Below are positions 14,101-24,210 of a stretch of DNA of 64,000 bases, one piece after another; the stretch's first letter is position 1; each line of letters begins with the position of its first letter. The notes under the pieces are model-generated. The model saw nothing but the letters and a program-made list of their open reading frames with translations, was not told where the DNA came from and did not search any database. The DNA is taken from assembly GCA_963580455.1 (NCBI GenBank), contig OY756958.1:1934501-1998500 (forward strand), read 5' to 3'. The DNA is from Euonymus europaeus. Taxonomy: Eukaryota; Streptophyta; Magnoliopsida; Celastrales; Celastraceae. A program made the translations under genes and the position numbers.

Positions 14101-17100
14101 CTAATTCGATGCATAAGTAATGTCTCATTGTCTTCTTCATCAATAATAAGCAGACCCAGTTCTTCTGATCCCTGCATAGAAACAATTACGATCACTATAA
14201 AGATGCTCACCATTTCTCAGACAAATTAATCAAAACAAGTTTTTCACAAATTAACTAGATTAATCTGCAGGTTAGGTTCAAACAACATAAAACATATCAA
14301 GCATTCAGACAGACAGACAGACCGACCTCTAAGTAGTCAATAGTGACATGCCCGGTTCCTTGGTCATCCCATTTACCATCATCATTCAGACGATAGACTT
14401 TCACCCGCTGAGATTACAACAAGAATTGGGAATAAATAAATCTAGCAGTAATGCAAAAATTAGCAGGGCGGATTCAAAACATGAAGGACAATTAGAGGGC
14501 AAGGAAAACAACCATTCACATTTAAGATGTACCAAAAATACAATGAGATGACAAAATATATACACATCATATGCTCGATGTTCTCAATTTGCTCAGGATA
14601 AAACGAGGCATGAACAGATTAATTGACACAAAGTCTTCATATTATCATTCTAATTAGAGCAGCCACAACGTCAACTGAAACAGGTCCCATTATTTTTCTA
14701 AAAAATAATTTATGTTAACCTCGTGCAAACCAAAAGAAATGGCATATAAATCCTTCTAAATGCATCAACACTACTGAAGTAAGACAAACTTTAATTGAAA
14801 AACAATGCGGATACAACCAGATAAGAATGAAAAGTCTATCAAAGTTCCAAAAGGGAAAATAGAGACCCTGATTAACTTCAGTTATGCATTTAATCCCCAA
14901 GAACACAATGCTGACCATTCCAAATTTCAAAAAATTACAAGGAAAAAAAACAAGTAACACAAACTAGAAAAAGCTATCTCCAACTGCGCACTACCAATTT
15001 ACAGTATGCACAGTGCATAAACAACAATGATAACACATAAATCAACAAATACAGCAATTGCCTCTCTATGGAATATAAGGTACACAACTTCTCCCTTTAT
15101 GTGAAGAAACACTTTCATTTTAAGCAATAAAAACTCCTATGTTTTGTCTACTGCCCTACACTTAATGATATTTGAAAACAATCAGTTAAAAGCACCAGCA
15201 TTCCTGACCTACAACCGCTACAAAGTTCTCTGAACCAAAAACAAATGTTTGCTTTGATTGCAGATTTCAAACATGCAGATCAAAAAAGAGGATTAAGCAA
15301 TCAAACATCTAAAAAGGCAAAATAAAGAAAACGTAATAAGGAAAAACAATAGCATATTTACCATAAAATAATGACACATGATATGCTACCATTATACAGA
15401 TATAATGATCGAGGATAGGTTCTCTCTTTTTGGGATATTAGTAGTCTGGTGAGTTAAGCCCGTTCTTCTCATTGAAAAGTCATATGTCTGATTGCAATTG
15501 GAAAACTTCAAGAATTAAGAGAATAAAGAGGTTGAAAGCTTTAAGGTGAAACACATTCTAGATATTTTTTTCCAAGAATATCAGCAATATGATAAATATG
15601 TACGCAAAACAAACTAGGAATTTAGGAAAACGTATCCTTGTAGGTAAGTAGATAAACAACTCTTGCACAAGGCTCCTGTGATGGAAGCAAGGTCGAGAAA
15701 GAGTAAAGCATATAAAGGCTTATCCTCACATTGAAGGGACAATATTTCTAGGATTTGAACCCACGACCTATAAGTTTCAGGAAAGTAATGCAGTAACATT
15801 ACAACCTGGACAAAGTTTTAGGGTTTGTCATTAATATGAAAAACAATGTCCTTATCTACTAATTCATCAACATCATCATCCGAGCATTTATCCCAAACGT
15901 TTAGGGTTGGCTACATTAGTCTATGAGAAATCAAATAACCATTCATTTCTATTTAGGATCATACTTTTATCAACTCTTATTGAATTCATATTTTTCCTTA
16001 CTACTTCAATCCATGTCTCTTTAGATCTTTCCCTTTGCTTCCTACTCTCTTCTATACAAATTTCCTTGATTCTCCTCACTGCCACACCGCTATCTCTACA
16101 ATGTACATGCTTACAATCTTAAACAATTTCCTTGCAACTTATCTTTAACTGGTGGTGCTTCCCTACCTTAGATCTAATAATTTCATTTCTCATCCTATCT
16201 TCCCTCGTGTGGCCACACACCCAACAAAGCATTCACATTTAAGCTACATGTATTTTTTGGATATGTTGTCTCTTAATAGTCCAACACTCAGAACCATACA
16301 TCATCGCGGGTCGTATAACCAACCTATAGAATTTTTCTCTTCAACCACAAAGGAACCCTTTAGTCGAATAAAACCTTGCTTGCACACATCCACTCAGTCC
16401 ACCCATTTTTTAATCTTATTAGCTAAATCTTCATTAATGTCTCCATCATCTAGGAAATTCAAGCCAAGATATTTAAAAATCTTACTTTTTGTTACTTATC
16501 TCTCATCTAATTCAATTGTTTCTTGGTTCCTTTATCTGCTCATACTAAACTAGCATTTCATATATCTTGTTTTAGTCCTACTTAATTCGGATCCTTTAGA
16601 CTCCAAAGCTTCCCTCTACATATCAAGTTTTGAATATCTCTCAATATTGTCTCATCCACTAGAACATATCATCCACAAACAACATGCACTAAGATAGCTC
16701 ATTGGTGCAGATCAAGCTGCTCTTTTGTAGATGGAACAGTATGATCACCAATTCGTGTAACTCCTTTGCAATTCTGCCTATGTTTGTTGCTCTTTTGTCC
16801 ATGTTTTATGTTCTTTAAATATTTTGGGCCCTAGGCCATTATTTATTTGTTATTTTCTTGTTGGTTTGTTAATCCTATCGGCTTGGGCCTTGTGTTGTTA
16901 GTCCATTGCTCTAAGTTTTCCTGTGTGGTCCTAGGTGATGTTGAGGGAATGAAAATCAAAAGAAAACTTTGTCTCTGTCATTCTTCCTATCCTCTTGGCT
17001 AGGCCAGCACACAGGGCCGGGTTCCGCGTTATCGGATCGAGTTTGACCCGATCCGATCACTTTTAATAGACGTGAAACTCGGTTTGATAGCCCGGTTTTA

Positions 17101-20100
17101 AAGTGTCGGGCTATCAGGTTTCGGGTCAAGCGGGCAACCAGGTTACAAAAATATAAACAATTATTTATATCACATCTGCCAAGTTGACAGCCAAATTGAG
17201 TAATTGAGTGACACCTAATGTCTCTCTCTCTCATAAATAAAAAAGAAGAAAGAGAAACAACTTTGAAATAGTGAGACCCCACAAAGTCAACCTAATTCTA
17301 TCCAGCCGCCAACCCCCACCTTCTCACTTTGACGTGGGAACCAGCCAACCATTCCCTCTACTTCACTCCTACATAAATAATATCCCTCCTCGTTTCCAGC
17401 ACTCCCTCTTTTCCGCTATTGATAACGTCAACTTTTGATGGTGTGGCAATGGACGGTCCAAATCGATCCTATGACTGTCATGGCAATTTTCTGACTAACC
17501 TTCTTTCATGTCCTCTTGCTTATCTGATCACACTCGCTGTGATTTAAACGACAGCGATCCAACGACAATGTTTGCCAGTTGCAAGTGTCTAGTTGCAAGT
17601 GTCTCTATTGGATGCTTCCATCTAATATACCCTTATTTCTTCCGTCAACGACTACTTCTACGAGCACTCTTGAATTGAACGATCGTTAGTCTGTCTGTTT
17701 ATCAATGACTGAATGGATGGAAAAAAGCCATGGATGATCCTGAACGGGATAACCGGTATGGCATCTCCGGGAGAAATCCATACCATTCTCGGTCCATCCA
17801 AAGCGGAAAATCAACTCTGCTAAGGGTTACGCATTACAAAGGAAACAGAGTATTAATTTCGATTTTTTTTTATAAATGTAACCGGGTTATCGGGCAATGT
17901 TGTAAAAAATGGCCTAGTCGGGAGTCACCGACTCGATTTCCCACTAATTCAACCAATTAATCGGTCAAACTTTCCCAGTAAACCTTCATCAAGGCCCCGC
18001 ACAGCTACAGGGCACTCATTCATTGTTTTATCCAACAAATATAACTAAGGCCAAGCAATTAATGCTTTTAACCCAACAAAAAAGACTATTGGGTTAAGCT
18101 GCAAGTGCTTTTAACCCAAAAATATGACAGATGGGTATATCCTTCTACTGCTTTTTATAAAAAAGTTTTACCCTTCCATTTGTGATTCTACCGATGTGGG
18201 ACTACAAAACTTTGGAACTTTTTATTTTTTTACCGGTCCCACTGGAATATCAATATCTTGTTCTTTACTTTGTGCTTTTTCGTTTTTTTGTTTACTTTCC
18301 CTTTCTCATATATGTCTGTGTTGACACAAGAGAATTTTTTTATTGACATGCATATTATTTAAATATTTACATTGTTATTATTATTACCATCATTATATAT
18401 ATTTATATAATTTCATTTATATGCATTGCATATATATATATATATATATAATTTTTAGTTAAAAAAACTCAAAACGATTAATCTGATTAATCCCCGACTA
18501 GTCCCCGATTAATCCAATTAATCTCTAGTCCCCGCGAACCGCCTAGTGGCCACCTAGCAATTTTTACAACATTGTTATCGGGTGACCCGATAATCCAATT
18601 TTTATCAAACTTAGAACCCGGTCTGAAATAACCGGGTCGGGTTGAAAACCCGGTATCCATGTGCACACCTACTCTTGGCATTCATAGTGAATCAACAAAG
18701 GTTTGGAGTCAGCTTCTTGGCATTCCTCTGTGGAATCAACAAAAGTTGAGGGTTTGTATTACATCACTCACCTTGGATATATCATGTGAGTTCATCAATC
18801 ACTATAACAAATAGGAACGAGCTCAGTGTCAACCTCTGATGCAAACCGATTGTGATGAAAAACTCTCCCAAAACTCCTCCATTAGTCCTTAACACTAGCT
18901 ACATCTCCTTTATATATAACCTTGATCATAGTAATATGACTAATCGGGACTTCTTATCCACTAATTATTAATACAAAATATTTTTACTAATATGAAGTGC
19001 TTAGGATTTGGGTACCATAAATTAATAGAGGGTCTAGCTCTATATGGGAAGAAATGGCATAAAAGAAACCATGTAGAAAATTCAAATTGATTTCCCTCGT
19101 AGGATCATATAGCAACCCCAAAATATTTTAATCAATTGATCTTGATGGCAGCTTGAAGGCTAGAGAAGCAAGAATGTGAGATTTCAAGGTGATGAACCAG
19201 TTGTCTATAAAGGTATAAAATGTACCAAATAAGCCCTAATTTCTTTCTAAGGAAATGAAATTTAGCCATGTTATAATGGTATCATAACTCATAAGTCACT
19301 AAGATTGCCAGTCCAAAAGCTCAATTGTTAAACACTTAAACACGGGAGAGAAACAGCCATTAGATAGGAATCTCATCAGGATTCTTCAAATTAAAAATGA
19401 AGCAGATAAGCATAGAAATGGTTGATCATCATCATCATCGTCAAAGCCTTCAACCCAAAAAATATTAGGGTTGGGAACAAGAATTCATATCAGAACTTAG
19501 TGAGAATTCATCAAGTGAATTTTCCATCCAAGTAATTCCTATCAAAACCACATCAAATTTTAGAGTTCATGTCCTGTTTATCACTTCCATCCATGTCATT
19601 TTTGGTAACCTTTTTCCTTTTTTTAGTATCTCCCAGTTGAATAATTTCAACTCCACACTACTGCATTGATCTCTCCATGTTGAACAAGCTTCAAGCGCAA
19701 ACTATCTTAGCCTATCTTCTTGCATCTTATCCTTGATCAGTGTTAGTATACTACCCCTGACCTAGAAGGCGTAATCTATTTTCTTACCTTCGTTTCTTAT
19801 TATAAATCCTTTGGATTCCAAAACTTGTCTCCATGTTTCTAATTTCAAACTAACTCTTGATAAGATCTCATCCACTAGGAAAACTATAGAATACATACAG
19901 AAAATGAAATGAAAAGCAAACATCAAAAGGAAATAATACACACATATAAACTGCAATGTGTCAGGACATTTCATGGAATCTCCTGACCATACAGAACCAA
20001 CAAATAATCCAACCATGAAACCAAGAACCCAGAAAAATTTTGTCTCGCCAAAATAAAAGTGAACCAATATGCCAATGAGCACTGTGAGAATCTAACTGAA

Positions 20101-21262
20101 ACTGGAAAAGCATGTTCAATAAAAACAATTTCAATACTATAGGAACTGCTGATACATAAAGAAAATGAAATGAAAAACAAACACCAGAAGGAAATAATAA
20201 AACATATCAACAGTCATGTGTCAGGACATTTCAAGGAATAACTTAATCATACAGAACTAACAATGGTGCGACAATGAGACCAAGAACCTGGAAATTTATC
20301 TCTCACCAAAAAAAAACCTCCAAATTTCTCAGGCGCAAAAATAAAGAGAGAAAATATGCCTAATTGGATGCATAACAGAACACGCAAACACGATCCTTTC
20401 AACAGATGCAACAATCCTCTCAATATAGATGTTATGCGCAAACACTAGCATCGAACTTAAACAAGACCACCTTCGACGCAAACGCATATGTTACCTTTCA
20501 AATTGTTAAAATTTAGGCTCCAAGTCGTTATACTGTCAATAATTCAACACTTAGTCTCCGTTTGTTTCAGAGTATAAGCTAGCTTATACTCTGTCCCCAT
20601 ACTCTCAGACACTCTTAGCTTTTACGTTTTACGAGAGCTTATACTCTATCAACATACTCTGATCCAAACGGAGTCTTAGACTAGAGAACATAATCTGTAT
20701 ATCCAGCCTACCACCTTAAGCATGTACTTAGTGAGTACAAATAGCTCTGTAGTCTGTATAAGGTGACAGTAAAAGTAGTTATAATATTTTAAGCGACTGA
20801 ACAGTACCCACAAAATAAAAGGTACTCGTATTACTATTACCATTTTAAAAACAAATATATTTTGGACAAAAAGACGGTGACAGCCTAAAAAAACAAAGGC
20901 AACATTGATTTTGTGGCTCCAGAGAACCACGCAGCTCAAAACAAGACATAAATCAAGCATAACTCCAGCATAACTAATAACTTAACTAGAGCAAAATATC
21001 CTCTTAAAGATAATGGCAATGAAACCTTACCAATAGCAAAATAAATAAAATTAAGTTTCAGCGGATATAAGAATACCAAAAGTAAAAAACATCGCCAAAT
21101 TGAACTTTCTCTAATTGGTAGGTTGCTCGCCTCGAACATCCTCATTGGAAGTACCAGCACCAGCTCAATTTTAGGGAAAAAGAAAAAAGAGCTTTAAAGC
21201 GAGTATGCAAACTGACTCACCTGCATAGAACTGGCGTTGGGAGATTTTTCTTGCGTGCCCAT
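336..21262 (-). CDS. PP4R3: Serine/threonine-protein phosphatase 4 regulatory subunit 3 (PP4R3/SMEK/PSY2-like), complete
   Basis: Targeting subunit of the PP4 phosphatase complex, acting mainly in the nucleus (DNA-damage response; in plants also microRNA-processing factors). Coding exons in transcript order: 21262-21221, 14407-14327, 14171-14072, 13964-13880, 13798-13749, 12832-12753, 11672-11613, 11068-10969, 10875-10798, 7865-7798, 7663-7595, 7513-7436, 5936-5841, 5114-5044, 4892-4815, 4647-4554, 4236-4138, 2864-2647, 2556-2442, 1646-1515, 1428-1321, 1248-1139, 1051-965, 885-336. They sum to 2649 nt, giving 882 aa. Residues about 15-120 form the EVH1/PH-like domain (RVKVYRLNDDGKWDDQGTGH). 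The SMK-1/ARM helical part follows to about 640 (SELRELPAVELSTLPLILK, FYEKHLDQLIDVI). The tail is acidic and serine-rich with basic, NLS-like patches (LRLKRK). The start MGTQEKSPN resembles other plant PP4R3 N termini. All introns are GT-AG. No breaks were seen. Confidence 0.96.
7365..7430. repeat. Compound microsatellite (CA)n-(GA)n in a PP4R3 intron
   Basis: A short CA run is followed directly by about 50 bases of GA repeats. It ends a few bases inside the donor side of the exon at 7436-7513, so the pre-mRNA carries a long CU/GU tract right next to that 5' splice site. Confidence 0.95.
8330..10490 (+). mobile_element. Degenerate L1-type LINE remnant, antisense in a PP4R3 intron
   Basis: Three blocks in the same order as an L1 ORF2, all on the plus strand. 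Around 8355-8570 there is a reverse-transcriptase segment with an RPI-type start and VAKVPPGRLKHVLGKIVNQA-like residues. Around 9250-9420 is a later segment (MSVLPLPNSVAIRMKTIQK). At 9813-10160 is a zf-RVT region with the C-x2-C core (RCYTCKREEESVNHLL), followed by a WKERN-like terminal patch near 10260. The frames are broken by stops and shifts and large parts are missing. It lies in the 2.9-kb intron between PP4R3 exons 9 and 10, opposite to the gene. A 21-bp duplication (CACTAAAGGAGTCGC core) sits at about 8721-8762. Not functional. Confidence 0.8.
12458..12647. repeat. Tandem duplication, 2 x 95 bp, in a PP4R3 intron
   Basis: Copies at 12458-12552 and 12553-12647 differ at two positions by eye. 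The unit contains the short inverted motif GCAGCGAAGCAGTGCAGCGC. It lies in the intron between exons 6 and 7. Two near-identical copies suggest a recent duplication. Confidence 0.92.
15862..16700 (-). mobile_element. RTE-clade LINE 3' fragment (degenerate)
   Basis: Read on the minus strand, about 16590-16690 resembles the RT segment around the 'DE..LESKG' block of plant RTE-type LINEs. The fragment ends near 15864-15880 in a short GATGATGATG-type tail preceded by a 'TTTGGGATAAA' motif, as RTE elements do. Open frames here on the plus strand (15907, 16152) are antisense noise. The family call rests on pattern memory. Confidence 0.5.
17000..18671. mobile_element. Outer hAT-like nonautonomous element with 8-bp TSD
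   Basis: Termini are inverted and imperfect: the left end begins TAGGCCAGCACACAGGGCC, and the right end read in reverse begins TAGGTGTGCACATGGATACC, both leading into a CCGGGTT motif. Perfect 8-bp target duplications CTCTTGGC flank it (16992-16999 and 18672-18679). 8-bp TSDs are diagnostic of the hAT superfamily. The interior is rich in CCGGGT/ACCCGG motifs, shows no transposase, and is split by a second hAT element (17895-18574). Confidence 0.85.
17895..18574. mobile_element. Inner hAT-like MITE (680 bp) nested in the 17000-18671 element
   Basis: Terminal inverted repeats of at least 14 bp (CAATGTTGTAAAAA at both ends in inverted orientation), extending imperfectly into GGCCTAG-type sequence. 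Perfect 8-bp TSD TTATCGGG at 17887-17894 and 18575-18582. Removing the element and one TSD copy restores a continuous ACCGGGTTATCGGGTGACCC in the outer element. The interior includes an (AT)n tract near 18430-18455 and codes for nothing recognisable. Confidence 0.9.
19427..19895 (-). mobile_element. Second RTE-clade LINE fragment
   Basis: On the minus strand 19762-19890 encodes VSLKLETWRQVLESKGF, a recognisable match to the RT region of plant RTE-type LINEs (pattern: VDE...LE.WR..LESKGF). The 3' end at about 19425-19440 is a GATGATGATGATC-like tail. Frames are decayed. Same orientation as the fragment at 15862-16700. Confidence 0.6.
19887..20316. repeat. Diverged direct duplication (about 170 bp, offset about 262 bp)
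   Basis: Segments near 19887-20056 and 20149-20316 share long stretches, such as ATGTGTCAGGACATTTCA and GAAAATGAAATGAAAA, plus a following ACCAAGAACC motif, with scattered substitutions and small indels. They lie in PP4R3 intron 1. Confidence 0.75.
20554..20675. mobile_element. Tourist/PIF-Harbinger-like MITE, 122 bp
   Basis: Inverted ends GTCTCCGTTTG and CAAACGGAGTC (one mismatch) with inner inverted AGAGTATAAGC / TATACTCT motifs. It is flanked by TTA on both sides (20551-20553 and 20676-20678), matching the 3-bp TWA duplication of PIF/Harbinger elements. It lies in PP4R3 intron 1. The superfamily call depends on the boundary choice. Confidence 0.6.
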
Positions 21263-21560
21263 CACAGCCCAACACAAAGTCGAAGCCGAGACACGGAGGA
21301 ATTGAAATCGAAGTGATTCCCTTTAGAAGGAACGTTTAGGGTTTCGAAGTGCAAGTGAGAGATAGAGGTAGAGAGTAGTACGTAGGTCTAGGCGGGAGAT
21401 TAAGGTCTTCTCTATCCATAGAAAACCCTAACTGCCATTGACGTTTCAAAGCGAAACTCTCGATAACTCTGTCTGTCTTCTATTCCCGTCGTGCTCTGTG
21501 TCTTCTATTTCAGAATTCTTTTCTGCGGAAGTGCCTATCCCAGCTCGACATTCAACAATA
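21263..21560 (-). promoter_or_regulatory. PP4R3 5' UTR/promoter-proximal region
   Basis: Directly upstream of the PP4R3 start. A telo-box-like AAACCCTAAA (minus strand, about 21335-21344) and a second AACCCTAA-type motif near 21423-21431 are present, motifs common in promoters of plant housekeeping genes. The transcription start is not determinable from sequence alone. Confidence 0.45.
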
Positions 21561-22130
21561 AAGGGGCAATAAATATAAAAATTACTACATATATATTAGG
21601 CATATCTGATTCCGTTAATAACCTAGGTTTCCATTAAAAATTACGAGAATGCCATTAGCTCGTACTCTGTGGGTGTCCACGCGGTTTCTTTTCGCGATCC
21701 AATCACGATTCACGAGCGACGCTTCTCTCCCATCTATCAATAGTCAACACTGATGAATTTTCTGATTGGAGTTCGGAAATAAGCTTTTAAAGCCAATGAT
21801 TGGACGCCAGGCAGGCAAGGTAGCACGGAAAAATATGGAGCTACGTTTAACAGTGTTAAATCAACTTCGGAACACTAATAATTCTATCAAAATTCTCACG
21901 CGGGCGCGGCATATAATGGTTGGATTGTAACTTCAATTTAAAAAGGGGTGTTTTAGTCCTTTCAATTGGAAAAATACTTTAGCTATGGGGTGACATCGCG
22001 GGGGCATTTCATATAGACTGCGTCACTGCGTTGTCACCTAGAGGCTTCAGGCCTTTCATCACAGGGGCCTTAATGAGACGATGCAACAACTGTTCAGGCC
22101 CACACCAGCCCAAGATATCACGTTAAAGAA

Positions 22131-22849
22131 CAGCGACGTTTTATATCTCATGGGGTTATATCTCATGAGATCTCATAATTTATTCCATTGTATAATACAA
22201 TGGAATAACAGATTTTATTACAGTGGAATGCGTATTATTACAATGGAATATGTTATTTCACTGTGCTAGAATCTGTTATTTCACTGTGATAATACAATGA
22301 AATAACGTATGAGATATTTCATTGTAATAATACAATGGAATAACGTATTATAGTACAGTGAAATACGTATTATTACAATGGAATACGTTATTCTATTGTA
22401 ATAAAATATGTTATTCCATTGTAATAATACAATGGAATCAGGGGCGGACGCAGGAGTAAATGTTGGAGGGGGGCAAAATAATTTTACGAATATACATCTT
22501 ACATTACATCTGTAATATATCAAAATAAAGATCTTCGCTCTTTAAGGTCACGAAAATCATCTATAACTGAATACATACTAAACTTTTCAGCAATTTCTTT
22601 TTCAATATAAACTACTAAACAAATATGTCTCATGGGCTGGGCTGAGCAAGTAAATAAGTAAGAAAATAGTTTGACTAATCCATGGGCTTTATATATATCA
22701 TCATATGGGCTGCGGGATGGAAAATTTATTATTTGGGGGGGTGGGGGGGGGGGCGGAGCCCCCCTACTAAAAGCATCCGTCCGTCACTGAATGGAATAAA
22801 ATATGGGATCCCATGGGATACAACTCATGGGATATATATCATTTTCCGC
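22131..22849. mobile_element. Fold-back / Mutator-like MITE with internal palindromes, split by a hAT MITE
   Basis: Left end (ATATCTCATGGGG region, 22140-22200) and right end (CCCATGGGATACAACTCATG region, 22800-22840) are imperfect inverted repeats. TAAAGAA occurs just outside both ends (22124-22130, 22850-22856), a candidate TSD of 7-9 bp. The interior (22185-22438) is a run of palindromes built from ATTCCATTGTA / TACAATGGAAT. The segment 22439-22797 is a later insertion. Confidence 0.6.
22439..22789. mobile_element. hAT-like MITE, 351 bp, with perfect 8-bp TSD
   Basis: Begins CAGGGGCGGACGCAGGA and ends with the imperfect inverse GCATCCGTCCGTCACTG. The 8-bp direct repeat AATGGAAT lies immediately outside both ends (22431-22438, 22790-22797). 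It holds a G-rich run (22734-22754) followed by a C-run. No coding content. Confidence 0.85.
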
Positions 22850-23026
22850 TAAAGAAATAGGGTGGGTGATTTCCAGCCCACTTTTTACCAGCTAAATCTC
22901 AAAACTAAAAAATCTCATTTCCTTTCTTCCATGAATCCAATCATTTTCCCTCAAAAACTAAAACGGTAGTTTTAAACATACATAACTCTCTCACAAACGA
23001 AATCTGATCATCATTTCAATCGAAAA

Positions 23027-23158
23027 ATGTCTAGATCCGGTGCGCCTCAACTTAAGGAGTCCAAAGATGGTGGCAGTGCACGGAGATATTGTCGGAGTCG
23101 AGCGGATTGGTCACTTTTCTCTCATGGTTGGCCGCCTTCTTTTTTCAAGATTTTTTGA
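23027..23158 (+). other. Short ORF of uncertain status (43 aa)
   Basis: An ATG-initiated frame reading MSRSGAPQLKESKDGG and then an aromatic-rich end (SHGWPPSFFKIF) before a TGA. I do not recognise it. It sits just right of the fold-back element in repeat-rich sequence. It could be a decayed first exon or chance. Confidence 0.15.
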
Positions 23159-23269
23159 TAATTTAAGAGGCTGTTGACAATGGGTCTCACATGAATTTCA
23201 TTGTTCAGAGCTTCAAAGATCACTAGGAAGTAACGGTGGTCGAAAAACTGGATGAACGACGGTTTCTGA

Positions 23270-23855
23270 AAGTTGTAAGTGACAATGTAATATGACACAT
23301 ATATAATGTAATACGACACAAAGACAGTGTAATATAACACAGTGACATGTAATACGACATTGTTGTCATGTGTTCGTCTTGTTTTGAGATTTCTTATCGA
23401 TTTCAATTTTTTGAAACCAGTCGTGTTGCAAATGGTGGTCGAAAACCGAAGTTTTGTCATCGGTCAGGGATGATGTAGCATATCAGCACCTGTATAATTT
23501 TACATTATTTCACTTTGTAATTACATTATTTTACATATTTATTACATTGTTTTACATTTTTATTGCATTGTTCATGATAAACATTATAACTGGCACACCC
23601 TATTTCTTTTTCACCCTAATCAAAAGATTCATGTCGCCCCACCAAATGAAATACAAGATTCCAACTCATAAGTCACTTTTGGGCCGAAGTCTAATACGGG
23701 TGTCATGCTCTGTACGCGTGAGAGAAAAGAGAGGAAGAGATCATATAAGTGACAATGTAATACGACATATAGATAATATAATACGACGTAAAGACAATGC
23801 AACACAACACAGTGACATGTAATACGACATCATCGCCATGTGTTTGTCTTGTCCT
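23270..23855. repeat. Two copies of a GTAATACGACA repeat cluster, about 470 bp apart
   Basis: Blocks at about 23277-23385 and 23749-23857 each hold several variants of a roughly 20-bp motif (GTGACAATGTAATACGACA) and share the tail CAGTGACATGTAATACGACAT followed by a CATGTGTTTGTCTTGT-like segment. The stretch between them is AT-rich without a supported gene. Confidence 0.8.
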
Positions 23856-24210
23856 CTAAGCCATTATTAGTCCCATATAGTACAAGATTAAAAAAAAATC
23901 AAAAGGTAAGACGTATAAGATAAGAAACCACTGTGATACTTGCATTAGACACACAATTAGTGATTTGACAGTATGAGAGATAGGCGGGAACCAGACCATG
24001 GATTAAAGGCACTTAACTTTCGTAATCCTATGTGGCATATTGATTAGGATATCAATTAGATTATGTAGACTCATGTACTACAACTTTGTATGTTTGGAGT
24101 TTTCCAAACTCAAAAACTCTCATTTTCCTTCATTGATCCAACCATTTCCTCTCTGAGAAGGCGACACCAAAAGACATAAAACGATATAGGTTCAAGATGA
24201 AGCCTTTATG

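Larger units (their letters stand above)
14408..21220 (-). other. PP4R3 intron 1 (6.8 kb), TE-rich
   Basis: This intron separates the 14-codon first coding exon from exon 2. It contains two RTE-LINE fragments, a hAT element with a second hAT nested inside, a duplicated block, and a small Tourist-like MITE. I see no conserved coding sequence outside these. The stretch 14408-15850 looks like plain AT-rich intron sequence. Confidence 0.85.

Noticed and set aside
16152..16553. 133-codon plus-strand frame
   Set aside because: It is antisense to a degenerate RTE-LINE fragment and has no independent similarity.
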